A model generated the notes under the pieces. The model searched no databases. It was not told where the DNA came from and worked only from the letters and a program-made list of their open reading frames with translations. From Inonotus obliquus (lineage: Eukaryota > Basidiomycota > Agaricomycetes > Hymenochaetales > Hymenochaetaceae), in NCBI GenBank assembly GCA_032164295.1, contig JAJHTX010000003.1, positions 2,294,001-2,358,000 on the forward strand: 64,000 nt of DNA, given 5' to 3'. Shown here piece after piece: positions 14,383 to 24,598 of this stretch (its first letter is position 1; each line of letters begins with the position of its first letter). Position numbers and translations under genes: made by a program.

Positions 14383-15408
14383 ATGGGCGTTGATTTGGAT
14401 ATCGCGAGTGGTGTCAAGATTATCCCTCGTTGGAGTAAAGATCGTGGACATGCAGATCGTGGGTGGTTAAAGTCGTTTCATACGTTTTCATTCGCTATGT
14501 TCGTTCCTTCTTTCCATTCGTCTTCGGGTTTGGGATATATGCTAATTGAATGGTATCGGATATAGGTATCAAGACCAAAACCACATGCAAACCGGTAGTT
14601 TACGCGTCATAAATGAGGATCGTGTCCAACCTGGAACAGGATTTGGAACGCATTCGCATAGCGAGTTTGAGATTTTCTCCTACGTCGTTTCCGGTGAACT
14701 CGAGCAGTATGTTCATGCTTTCCTCCCTTCTCTCTTTACTCCACTAATATCCGCGTTGTTGTGCTTAATAGTAAAGACTCGATGTCCAACACGGAATTTC
14801 TGCACCGAGGAGACCTCCAACTAACCTCCGCAGGCTCTCCAGGAATCTCACATTCCGAAAGATGTCCTTCTTCCTCTCCCTCCCCGGTCCATTTCTTACA
14901 AATCTGGACTCTCCCATGGAAACCCAACCTACCAGCCAAATACTTCACACGCCATTTCTCCGATGACGACAAGCGTGATAAGTGGTGTCGAATAGTTGCA
15001 CCTGTAGGAGAAGATGGGGTTGTACACGAAAGGGAAGGCGAAGGACCTGCACCTGTTCAGAGTCCTGTAACGCTTTGGGCTAGCTTGTTGAGTCCTGGGA
15101 CGAAGCTGAGTTCAGGTTTTCCAGAGAAAGTTTGGAATATTCAGACGCAGAGGCCGGAAGGGAAGTTGGAGGAGGCGAGGAAGAAGTATGTACATGTCGT
15201 GCAGACAAGTGGCTACAATCCTGCTGAGGCGAACGGCGCGAGTGTGCGTATCTATGGTGCCACCAGTGACGGCGAGAATGGTACAGGTGAAAGTGTTGTG
15301 CTACGAGAGGGGGATGGAGCGTACGTGTTTGGTGAGAAGGGGAAGGAACTCTCGGTTGAGAATATTGGCGATAGAGTTGCAGAGGTCTTGCTTTTTGATG
15401 TCGAGTAA
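14383..15408 (+). CDS. Pirin (cupin) family protein, intact copy
   Basis: Pirin-type bicupin of 297 residues in three exons: 14383-14498, 14566-14706 and 14772-15408. The four metal ligands known from human pirin are present: the His pair in GFGTHSHSEFE, and the His and Glu in GSPGISHSE. The conserved start RGWLKSFHTFSFAMYQDQNH and the join SGELEHKDSMSNT are in frame. Pirins are non-haem iron proteins acting as nuclear redox-sensing cofactors or as quercetin 2,3-dioxygenases; which applies here is unknown. The C-terminal cupin strand ends with VAEVLLFDVE. ATG 14383 is chosen as the first in-frame ATG; an upstream exon cannot be excluded. This is the only unbroken pirin in the window. A frameshifted copy lies at 46.95-48.01 kb, and 3' fragments lie at 19.4, 22.3 and 26.2 kb. 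Confidence 0.92.
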
Positions 15409-15479
15409 AGGAATAGTACCATTGTATCCTAATGCCTGAGTTTTGTATGCGTTTCCGTTTGTAATAGGCCTATCTCGGT

Positions 15480-16495
15480 TATTGTACAAATTTGTGGAAT
15501 TCGGAATTTGGTACTTAAAACGAACTATTTTAGTCCTTCGTGTATATACATATGTTTATCGATCTTACTCATCCCTTTGAATTGGGGGGGGGCACGAGTG
15601 AGATCGTAAGAATCATAGATCTCTGTTAACTACATAGTGCTTACGACTCCATTTGAGAAGTCTCCATAGTAGACTCCGTACCATTCGATTTGCGAAAGCC
15701 TTTGCACACAGAATCCATCTTAATCGTCGCCTCGGGAAAGCAGCAGAGGAGGGTGATATTGCTTCTATTTCGCGCTCATCCCACGTACGGTGTTTACATG
15801 AATACGAAATAGGCCACCATCCCAGGTAGGATATCCCAATGATTTGACTTGGATTACGGCACTGTAACAGGCTTCGGAGAGATCAGTATTGTGATCACTT
15901 TGAATAAAATGGATTTTTCTCATCGTAGCAGCAAATTCTTGACGACGTCCACTGAAACTACTTCATTTCCAGCTGGCTCCTAAAGAAAGAATGTGGCCAC
16001 AGCCAGATATTGTGTGGCCTTTCCATTTGTGTTAGGCACTGTCGTGAGAACGCTTGTTTCTTTGGCCGCCAGGCCACGAATGGAGTCAAAAATTCGAGGT
16101 CAAAGCCTGGTATTCGTCTGACTACAGTCATGAAACTGTAGGCAGGCAACCGTAACGCGTAACATGGGCTTGGTTGCGTCGCTTCAGTCTCATACTTCGA
16201 AATCATGCAACCAGCCTTGCGTTACATGTCTACAGACAATCTGGGGCTACTTCAGTCCGATTCAATGATCTCAGAGGTTGGCCAGCCTCTTCACGCCATT
16301 GACTTCATCAATAAGGTGAAACGTGGTGGCTGGTCAATGTTGGCATCTCGGGTTGTGGCTTCTTTGTGGCTGGTGATTTTCAGGTACCCGACCGTGGTAT
16401 AAATTCTGAAGTTTCTGGGATTAAGGGCTCATTACTTCCTCCCTCAAACCTCCCTCATACACTGCATACTGGTTTGACTCTGCTGTATCGAAATA
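15480..16495 (+). repeat. Conserved upstream block, copy 1 (promoter region of P1)
   Basis: About 1 kb present four times, always between a pirin end (or its flank) and a P gene, in the same orientation relative to P. Shared landmarks are the GGAATTCGG/TTTAGTC flank, an 82-bp segment bounded by GCGAAA and TTTCGC, several TTTGGCC/GGCCACGAATGG motifs, and a TATAAATTC box about 95-100 bp before the P start (16399 here). In this copy the 82-bp segment (15692-15773) is flipped relative to the other copies. The stretch probably contains the P promoter. No protein frame is conserved through all copies. Confidence 0.75.
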
Positions 16496-17785
16496 ATGTC
16501 TACGCAAATCAACATGGATGATTGGAGTTCCAAAGAAATCCTACAGGTATACATACTCATGCTTCTGTAACCGCGCCTCTCCAACTAACTCATGTCTGCA
16601 GATCGCGACTATCGGGTTCTATGAACCTGAAGCACCTTTAGATGTGCAGATCCATAGAGATGATGGTCCCCGAATCTCCGTGCCGTGGGCACAAATCCGC
16701 TCAAGGGTCCCTATGTGTTCAATTCAGTTGTCGACGGATGCGCCGATCCTAAAAATCTTCACGGATCTTAGAACGTTTGTTCATTGCCTGCCGGCGGAAG
16801 TGAGCATCCGTAATCTAGAGAGTTGGCAAGACACATTGAATTCAGCAGTGGCCACGATCATGATAAAAAGGCCTTTCTGGTCACTTTACATGCGAGCCGG
16901 CTGAGCTTGCAGTATGTGGGAATGGTTACATGGAGTCAAAGTCATTTGCTTACCTTTCCTTCCGCAATGACAGCAAAAACTTTCTCAAACCCTCGTAAGT
17001 CAGCCAACAATGCATAGTAATTGCTTCCCCCGTTCTAACCCCGAATCAAGGGCGGATTCACCAGCGGGTTTAAAAGCAGAACGGAAAGTCGCAACGGTCA
17101 TTGTCATCGTCAATCCCGATGACGAATATTCGGGCGGCAGAATTCGTGTCAAAAGCACCCACCACGACAAACACCGGGATTACGATTTCCAGACTAATAG
17201 CAAGAAGGGTCTGATCTCATTCCTCTTGTGCTCCTCTTGTGCTTTAACGGCCCGGTGAAGGAGGTCAAGACGGAGCCTGTGCAGAAAGGTCATCGTCTTC
17301 ATCTCATTTACAACGTTTACGCCGTGAAGCCCGAGGGCTTGACTATTACCAGCAAGAGGATGGACGAGCTCGTGACGAACATGGAGCAACTCGCTTCGCA
17401 CTCATCGTATAGAACTGCTACTCGTCACGAACCAGTTTTCCTGACACTCTTGCAGATACTTGCGCAAACTTACAAGTACGCTCCCCAAGCCTCCCGCGGG
17501 CGTCCTCCAATTCTATTGTCAGATCATCGAAGGCCTGTACAAGCAAACCGAAGCATTATTCGCCGCGGCCATACCATCCCCCGGAAACGTACGCAGAGCG
17601 CCCGATCCACAAAAATAGTATGTGCTTTGCGAAAATGTCCGGTTTCTCATACAGTGTACAGTGCCTTTGTAAAGAAGTCTCTTTACCAGACTATTGCATT
17701 GCACTCCCAAGGAAAAGCAACGCAGTGCTCGATGATGTTGCTGAAACTGGGTTTCGCGAATGAAGAGGATGACATTCTGATTTGA
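16496..17785 (+). pseudogene. P1: degenerate 2OG-Fe(II) oxygenase-like gene
   Basis: Clear relative of P2-P4, starting MSTQINMDDWSSKEILQ and keeping the first intron. The frame is broken in several places. There is a shift near 16680, where the other frame gives VGTNPLKGPYVFN, and a return near 16760. A one-base loss near 16867 turns TIMIK into a premature stop. An 11-bp tandem duplication at 17221-17242 (TCCTCTTGTGC twice) shifts the region before the GHRLHLIYNVY motif. A further shift lies near 17490. The micro-exon equivalent (NFLKPS, about 16977-16996) and the EYSGGRIRVK strand remain recognisable. No intact product is possible, so this is a pseudogene. Confidence 0.85.
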
Positions 17786-17940
17786 TTATTGCACTGTAAC
17801 TTTAGAGATTGTGAGAGAGATTGTTGTTGGTCTTTGTACGATTTAGCCGGCAATTTGACCGTGGGACCGCACCTTTTCCTTCCCACAGCTTACAACCCCT
17901 ATCCAGTTCACTCTGTACATGTGACACGGTCAGTCACAGG

Positions 17941-18639
17941 TGATGTCGGCTAAGCGGTGATCGACGCGAGGCCCTCGCAGGATCTGGAAAACCGAGGGCA
18001 TGCATGCATGTCCTTACAGCATATTCAATAAGTGATGTCAGTCTGCGTTTTTCTCTCGTACTTTCATGCAGGGTCCACCCCAAGGGGAAAACCCTGATCT
18101 CTATGGTGATCTCTTACAATCAACTACAAATGAGGATGAGTGAACGATCGCTGCACCAAATTGGGTAAATGATCCTTCTGCGACTGAGTTTCGATTATGT
18201 AGGATGGAAAAAACAATCGAAGTATCCAATACAAATACAGTCCAAACCTTTCGTGAGCCGGGTTTTAAATTCGTTTCACTCTCTCCTTGTTATATAAGTA
18301 ATTAAACCCTAGAAAATGATTGGTCATATACTACTGCCAAGAATAAGTGAAGGTGATGGCGGGAAGTTACCTGAAGTTACACATTTTGACCTTCACCAAT
18401 CCCCATGTTCACCGGTTGTTGGCGTTGTGATGCCCCAAGATCACCAATGGCACTTTGTTATGCGCACATTGGAAGGTACTGAGTCATTTTTTCCCTCTAA
18501 AAGTAAGATCATAGCCTTAGTCCCGGATATGCCAGATAGTACGCATTATGAGATAAGCGCGGGACCGGATCTGATAGCAACCATGAAATATCCGCGCGTA
18601 TCTTATAAGATACGCTGCGTAGCCCGGATCAGTAGTCGC
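17941..18639. other. Unassigned stretch with one open frame
   Basis: Region between P1 and the TPR gene fragment. The + strand frame 18316-18672 (MIGHILLPRISEGDGG, later HFDLHQSPCSPVVG and MPDSTHYEISAGPD) has an amino acid mix that could be coding, but I recognise no family and it runs into the duplicated TPR fragment. It may be a remnant of another gene. Nothing else is supported. Confidence 0.35.
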
Positions 18640-18930
18640 GGAATGTGGGGTCGTCGAGGTTGCAAAACCTGAACAAAGACAATTAGCAGGGAGAATCCGG
18701 AGGAACGGGAAAGTAATACTTGGCACACTTACGTTTGAATGTATGAGATCTGATAAGCCAGTCGCAGCAAAACGACCACGGGCAGATTTAGTGGCAGGAG
18801 TCAGATGCACAGCTCAAGCGCCTTGAAAGAGTAGGTGCTGACAGCAGCGGGTGCGGAGATCTGGGCGAACGCGCCAGAAAGAGTGTTTTCGACCTGAGGC
18901 TGTTAAGTTCATATTGTCTTTGTTCGAATA
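18640..18930 (-). pseudogene. 5' fragment of the TPR gene (broken copy)
   Basis: Matches the 5' end of the intact TPR gene (24236-24490 and its upstream DNA). It includes exon 1 (FAATGLSD in place of FAATGLSV), the first intron with its GTAAGTGT donor, and the start of exon 2 (FATSTTPHSATTDP). It stops abruptly at about 18640, where unrelated sequence begins. Exon 1 carries a frame change near the start codon (MNLTASGRKHSFWRV ends at a stop). It is therefore a truncated non-functional duplicate, joined on its other side to a pirin 3' fragment. Confidence 0.8.
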
Positions 18931-19365
18931 TAATCCTTGCTCGATACAGTTGCGGACAAAGTGACGGATAGCCTGACGGTGACGGTGACTCGAGACGGTG
19001 ACAGAGACATATTTGTGACGAGAGGCGATTTGTATGTATTACATGGCCGCAGACTCAGTACCTGATGGATAAATAAATCTGGTACTGTAACAGAGGTCAT
19101 CACTCCATCCCCTGGCTGGATGGAAGAGCGGTTGCGGCACCAGGGAGGACATTCACCTTGGCACCATCTTCGAGCTCCAAATACTTAAGCTTCAGACTGC
19201 CAGTGACGAGAAGATTAGTCCCTCTATCTCAGCTAGTCGAACAATTGTCTTATTTTTATTCTCCGTGTCATCTTTATTCTTTAGGCCTCGCGGTTGGAGG
19301 TATTTGGGGGGCTTCGAGAGGGTATAATGCGATCTCTTGCTTTATTACATTCCACAGTGTTTTAT
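18931..19365. repeat. Duplicated linker shared with 24.5-26.2 kb
   Basis: Upstream flank of the TPR fragment, shared with the DNA upstream of the intact TPR gene. It has the same landmarks (CTCCATCCC, GGCACCAGGGAGG, TTTAGGCCTCGCGGTTGG). This copy has no transposon at the site corresponding to 24597 (about 19034), so it gives a nearly empty paralogous site. No gene is seen in it. Confidence 0.7.
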
Positions 19366-19493
19366 TGAGCGAAAGTGTTGTGTTGCGAGAGGGAGATGGA
19401 GCGTATGTGTTTGGTGAGAAAGGGAAGGAACTCTCGGTTGAGAATATTGGCGATAGAGTTGCAGAGGTCTTGCTTTTTGATGTCGAGTAAAGG
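19366..19493 (+). pseudogene. Pirin 3' fragment
   Basis: Codes in frame for the last about 40 residues of pirin (ESVVLREGDGAYVFGEKG through VAEVLLFDVE and stop), nearly identical to 15285-15408, and continues into the same 3' flank. Everything upstream of ESVVL is unrelated to pirin, so no metal-binding residue is present. It is a gene fragment created by duplication or recombination. Confidence 0.85.
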
Positions 19494-20508
19494 AACAGTA
19501 CCATTGTATCCTAATGCCTGAGTTTTGTATGCGTCCCCGTCTTTCAAATAGGCCTGTATCTCGGTTATTGTACGTCAGTGGTTAAACATGATAATTTGTG
19601 GAGTTCGGAACTTGGTACTTACATAATTCGAACTGTTTAATTTTTTCGTGTATATATCGATTTTACTCATCTCCTTGAATGGGGGGCCACGAGTGGGATC
19701 GTCTTTGATAACTACATATTGCTTATAGACTCCACTTGTTAAAACTCCATAGTAGACTCCGTACCATTGGTCCATTCGATTTGCGAAATAGAAGCAATAT
19801 CACCCTCCTCTGCTGCTTTCCCGAGGCGACGATTAAGATGGATTCTGTGTGCAAAGGCTTTCGCGCTCATCCCACGTACGGTGTTTACATGGATACGAAA
19901 CAGGCCACTCAGGCTATCCCAGGTGCTAGGATATCCTAGTGATTTGATTTGGATTACTGCACTGTAACAGGCTGAGAGATCAGTATTGTGATAACTTTGA
20001 ATAAAATGTATTTTTCCCATCGAAGCAGCAAATTCTTGTCGACGTCCACTGAAACTACTTTGGCTGGTGTCTATGCGAGACTAGGCCATAAGTCTATCCA
20101 AGGAAAGGAATGAGGCCACAGACAGATATTGTGAGGCCTTTCCATTTGTGGCAGCCTGGCAGGCCCTGTCTTGAGAACACTGTGTTTCTTTGGCCGCCAC
20201 AGTCTCATACTCCGAAATCATGCAACCAGCCTTGCGTTACATGTCTACAGACAATCTGGGCATATGGCCTGGGCCACTTCAATGACCTCAGAGGTTGGCC
20301 AGCCTCTTCACGCCATTGACTTCATCAATAAGGTGAAACGTGGTGGCTCTCAATGTTGGCATCTCGGGTTGTGGCTTCTTTGTGGCTGTTGATTTTCAGG
20401 TGGCCGACCGTGGTATAAATTCTGAAGTTTCTGGGACCCGGGGCTCATCCCTCCCTCCCTCCCTTAAACCTCCCTCATATACTTGTTTGACTCTGCTGTG
20501 TCGAAATA
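19494..20508 (+). repeat. Conserved upstream block, copy 2 (promoter region of P2)
   Basis: Second copy of the block before P. The 82-bp GCGAAA/TTTCGC segment at 19783-19864 is in the orientation also seen in copies 3 and 4. A TATAAATTC box lies at about 20414, 95 bp upstream of the P2 start. The frame MQPALRYMSTDNL is disrupted here by a small deletion after KVKRGG, arguing that this stretch is not translated. Confidence 0.75.
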
Positions 20509-21789
20509 ATGTCTACGCAAATCAAAACAATCCTACAGGTATACATACTCTTGCTTATGTAACAGCGCGTCTCTAATTCATGTCTGCAGATAGCTACGGT
20601 CGGGTTCTATGAACCTGAAGTACCGTTAGCCATACAGATCCATAGAGATGATGGTCCAGACATCTTCGTGGGCAGAATGCAGCCCAGGGGCCCCTTGATG
20701 TTCAATCCAGCTGTCGCCGGATGTGTCGATTTTTATAAAAATATGCGCACGGATGGTAGAACGTTTCTCCGTTGCTTGCCGGAGGAAGTGCACATACGCA
20801 ATCTAGAGAGTTGGCAAAAGACGTTGAATGCAGCAGTGAACACGATCATGTTAAGTCAAGGCCTTGCTAGTCACTTTACGTGCGAGCTGGCTGAGCTTGC
20901 AATATTTGGGGAAGGTTATGGGTCAGTTGTCTAACACATGGAGTCAAAGTCATTTGCTTACCTTTCCTCGCGCATTGACAGCCAAAACTTTCTCGACCCC
21001 TCGTAAGTCAGCCAACGATGCATAGTAATTGCTTCCCCCATTCTAACCCAGTCAAGGGCGGATCCACCAGCGGATGAAAAAGCGGAACTGAAAGTCGCAA
21101 CGGTCATTGTAATCGCCAATCCTGACGACAAATATTCGGGCGGCAAAATTCGTATCAAGGGTCCTGACCGTGACAAACACCAGGAATACGATTTCCGGAA
21201 TAATAGCGAGAACGGTCTGATCTCCGTCCTCTTGTGCTTTAACGGCCCGGGGACGGAGGTCGAGACGGACCCTGTGCAGGACGGCCATCGTCTTCACCTC
21301 ATTTACAATGTTTACGTCGCGAAGCCTGAGGACTTGACTATTACCAGTCCCACGAGGAGGGGCGAGCTTGGCATGAACATGATACGACTCACTTTGAACC
21401 CATCGTTCAAATCCACCACTCGTCAGAATCTGAATCCAGTCTTCCTGAGGCTCTTGCAGATACTTGTGCAAACTTACAAGGACGCTCCCAAACCTCCCGC
21501 GGTCGTCCTCCAATTCTATTGTCAGATCATCGAATGCCTGTACAAGGAGACCGAAGCATTATTCTCTGACGCCAAACCATACCCCGCAAACGTACGCACA
21601 GCGAGAGCGCCCGATTCACTATTATTGTCTCAACTTTGCAAAAAGGTCCGGTGTGTCATACTGTACCTTGGTGGAATGAGGCCTCTTTACCAGGCTATCG
21701 CATTGCACTCCCAAGGAACAGCAACGCAGTGCTCGATGATGTTACTAAAACTGGGTTTCGCGAATGAAGAGGATGACATTCTGATTTGA
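20509..21789 (+). CDS. P2: 2OG-Fe(II) oxygenase-like protein lacking iron ligands
   Basis: Intact member of the P family, 371 residues in four exons: 20509-20538, 20590-20921, 20982-21002 (21 nt) and 21057-21789. The joined sequence is 372 codons with no stop. The layout resembles fungal prolyl-4-hydroxylase-like oxygenases. CELAELAIFGEGYG stands where such proteins have a strand like ELYKLLLYEKGS. NFLDPSADPPADEK (123-136) lines up with the FLPHKDTPRSEK type of motif. YSGGKIRIK stands for the GG-L-V strand, and GTEVETDPVQDGHRLHLIYN for EHEV..V..G.R.TLTYN. So the first His is Ser128, Asp130 is kept, the distal His is Thr194 and the 2OG-type Arg206 is kept. I infer loss of iron binding and catalysis. 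No targeting signal is seen. The role is unknown. Confidence 0.7.
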
Positions 21790-22059
21790 TTATTGCACTG
21801 TAACGTTAGAGATTGTTGTGGTGCTTTGTATGAATAAAAAGGATTTAACTGGCAAATTGACCGTGGGTGAGACCGCACCTTTTCCCACCCCTATCCCGCC
21901 CAAAACTCTGTACGTGTCACGGTCAGTCATAGGGATATGCTCCTGCCGAGTCAACATCGCTCGTACTGCTTCGCGACATGATTACGCAGACTCACGAGGG
22001 TCTTCAGTAGAAGGCGCTCCTCGATGTGTCTCCCCTTTTTGTTACACGTTAGGTTTTTA

Positions 22060-22301
22060 GTCCAGTGATGGCCAAATTTGTTTGAATGGCGCGACTTTGG
22101 GCCAAGTCCAAATCTTGGACCTTGTGACCCATTTCTCATCATTCCGTTACTATTGCGTTTGTATTGTTTCATTACATTTCATTACAATTGCGTTTTCTCG
22201 TGCGATATAGTGGACACTAGCTTGTCTGATCCCAGATCCAAAAAGAACCCCAGAAGTAATCAGGACGATCACTCCTCCGCACATGAGAACTTTGAGGTGT
22301 A
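22060..22301. other. Unassigned spacer after P2
   Basis: The 3' flank shared by P copies (AGAAGGCGCTCCTCGATG, about 22010-22028, also near 48.57 kb) ends just before this point. After it I see AT-rich DNA without a gene. The short motif CCTCCGCACATGAGAACTTTGAGG (22276-22299) recurs at 26470-26493. Confidence 0.4.
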
Positions 22302-22386
22302 GATAACCCTGCTGAGGCGAATGGTGCGAGCAGCGAGTGTACGAATTTCTGGTCCCACCAGTGATGGTGAGAGTGGTGCAGGGCTC
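22302..22386 (+). pseudogene. Short internal pirin fragment
   Basis: About 85 bp matching the pirin segment NPAEANGASVRIYG...SDGENGTG (around 15217-15290), with an insertion (GCAGCGAG for GCGAG) that breaks the frame. Flanks are unrelated to pirin. It is the smallest of the pirin pieces. Confidence 0.7.
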
Positions 22387-22445
22387 AGTAAGTACTAAGT
22401 ACCAGAGCAAGAGTGGAAGACTGAAAGAGACCGATAAGTGATTCA

Positions 22446-22981
22446 ATCTCTTTTGATGAGAAGGGGACGAGGAAGCGCCCAGCTCAAGCTCTTGTGCTAA
22501 GATTCAGAAAAATGTTCATAAAGAGATGACACGTTTGGAAGGGGTACAACTGATCAAGCCTGAGGACCATTCCTCCGCAGAGTACACAAAAGACCAGCTT
22601 CAGAACCTTCTTGTCCAGGTCGCGGGGTCTTCTCCATCTGATCACACTGCCGTGCAACTGGTAAAATACTCTGCGGACTCGGATGTGTCGCAGGCTGTAG
22701 CAGATAAAGTAGAAAAAGGCAATGGTGGTAGTTCCGGCGATGCGAAAGGTCTTCTGGTCGTGGTACTAATAGAGGCAGTTCTGGTTATAGAGGCAGTTGC
22801 CGTTATAAAGGCGGTTCAAGAGGCGGTTATGGTTGCGGAGGCGGTTCTGGTTCTAGAGGCAGTTATGATTCCAGACTAGAGGCAGTCCCGGAAGAAGCCA
22901 CACCTGATCGCGCGGTGCCAACGGTGCCATCGAAACAGATCGATAACGGGGGGCCAGAGAACACCAACCAAATAGACTAAG
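22446..22981 (+). pseudogene. Remnant of an RGG-box protein gene
   Basis: One frame reads GDEEAPSSSSCAKIQKNVHK and continues through DQLQNLLVQVAGSSPSDHT to KVEKGNGGSSG. It then loses the Gly pattern, while the next frame takes over with RCERSSGRGTNRGSSGYRG, GGSRGGYGCGGGSGSRGSYD and a tail ending ENTNQID and stop. A frameshift near 22740 explains this, so the RGG/GYRG repeat tail is no longer joined to the upstream part. Such tails are typical of RNA-binding proteins. The parent family is not recognised and no intact parent is in the window. A spliced, still functional gene cannot be ruled out. Confidence 0.5.
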
Positions 22982-23344
22982 GAAGTATGTATACAGGTGC
23001 CGGCTGCAGGGAGTGCTTGTGAAACAACAGATAGGATCTTCGACGTTGCCGCTTATTTTTTACACTGTAACTTGCAAACATTGATCAGTAACCTTACTTG
23101 TGAGAGCGCTAATGACCAACCTTTTATCAGTGTCCACGCAAGTGACATGGTTATTAACGTGCTTGGAAATCTAAAGTGCGCATTACACATGTGCCACGAC
23201 GGGCGCCATAACAGTAAGAGAGCATCTATACTAGACAGATTATTAAAGGTCCATTCCATCAGCCGGATGGCTAGTATCGTCGACTAAAATTAACGCCGTG
23301 TGTGAATCCAATTCGAATCTCATCTCCCGTGTAATGGTTTATAC

Positions 23345-24490
23345 TTATTGTGGCCCTTTACCTTCCTCGGCTTCCTTCATTCTCTTGCCAAGTATTTTTG
23401 CACTGACCTGCTTAAATCAAGCAATATGCATATAACAAGATCAAATGGAGGAGAACCCACGTTTCGTATATGAACCTCAGCTCGGTCAACCCCATTCGCT
23501 TTACTTCGTTTGTAATAAGTGAGGGCCTCTTCAAGCCTGCCGCCTGTTCAGGTGACGAAACAACAATAGCATTCGTCCATCAGTCAAACATGCCATTTTC
23601 AACAATAACATAGGTGTGAATGCTCACAGGCTTCCAATACTGCCGCCAAATTGAAGGCTATCTCAGGATCCTCTGGTGCAAGCGACGACGCAATTCTGAT
23701 TGGTTTTCGTCAATATCGGCCTTGAAGTTAGGGCGGCCGAAGGATGCTTTACCGAAGATGGTGCAGAGCAAGATCGGGCCGCGAAACTGGTGAGATGATG
23801 TAGGCACTTGCCAAGTCTGAATCGAAACTGATAAGCAAGAAAAGAAACTTCATAACAAGAAGGACGAACTCGTGTGAGCATCGGGACTCGATGGTTGGAG
23901 CTCAATTGACTCTTTCCAAGCAGTTATAGCTTCATCAAACTCCTCTTCATTGAAGATTTGACAGAATGAAAAACCGTGGAATGCAATATAAAATTGGATA
24001 TGAGTTGAGTAACCGTGTGGAAGAAGAGGGGCACCGACTGAGATGATAGTGCGTGACTCCAAGATTGAATAGAGATCCGGCGTCCCGCTTTATGTTGACG
24101 GACCGTTGATATAGTGCTTTTGCTCCCTCGATGTCGCCTTCCTCAAGCTTTTGGGTTCCTTTTTCGAGGCATACCTGAGCTTCTGTCTCTGAGGGATCGG
24201 TAGTCGTGGAATGTGGGGTCGTCGAGGTTGCGAAACCTGAACAAAGACAATTAGCAGGGAGAACCCGGAGGAACAGGAGAGCAATACTTAGCACACTTAC
24301 GTTTGAATGTAAGAGATACTGATAAGCCAGTCGCAGCAAAACGACCACGGACAGAGTTAGTGGCAGGAGTCAAATGCAAAGCATGAAAGCGCCTTGAAAG
24401 AGAAGGTGCTGACAGCAACGGATGCGGAGATCTGGGCGAACACGCCGGAAAGAGTGTGCACCAGTGTTTTCGACAGGCTGTTATGTTCAT
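23345..24490 (-). CDS. TPR-repeat protein, probably mitochondrial
   Basis: Intact gene of 246 residues in seven exons: 24490-24301, 24236-24039, 23944-23870, 23816-23753, 23695-23628, 23543-23461 and 23407-23345 (247 codons with stop). The N-terminal 65 residues are Ser/Arg-rich with few acidic residues, consistent with import into mitochondria. Tetratricopeptide repeats follow: CLEKGTQKLEEGDIEGAKAL, GSLFNLGVTHYHLKEFDEAI, PDAHTNLASAYI and PEIAFNLAAVLEACGRLEEA. The tail is KILGKRMKEAEEGKGPQ. Such small TPR proteins are conserved in fungi as scaffolds; the partner is unknown. A broken copy of its 5' end is at 18.6-18.9 kb. A transposon lies 108 bp upstream of the start codon, probably inside the promoter. 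Confidence 0.85.
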
Positions 24491-24598
24491 ATTGTCTTTG
24501 TTCGAATATTATCCTTGCTCGATACAGTTGCAGACAAGTGACGGACAACGGAGAGACGGTCACAGTGACGTATTTGTGACGAGAGGCGATTTGTACTA

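Larger units (their letters stand above)
13893..17940. repeat. Segmental duplication module 1 (RSA4 5' end, pirin, block, P1)
   Basis: From about 13893, inside the first exon of RSA4, through pirin and the conserved block to beyond P1, the order and sequence match an inverted copy at about 48.3-44.5 kb. The left breakpoint is visible because the RSA4 copy at 48.3 kb departs from the gene after codon PNVVV. Module 2 (about 18.64-22.06 kb) and module 4 (about 51.05-48.69 kb, inverted) share the block and P gene but carry only a pirin 3' fragment or none. Ends are approximate, judged by eye. Confidence 0.8.

Noticed and set aside
16205..16402. Repeated open frame MQPALRYMSTDNL upstream of each P gene as a protein-coding gene
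   Set aside because: It covers the shared TATA region, is frameshifted in copy 2 and has no recognisable motif; it is better explained as conserved promoter DNA.
18316..18672. 118-codon frame as a complete gene
   Set aside because: It runs into the duplicated TPR fragment and has no recognisable family; kept only as an unassigned stretch.
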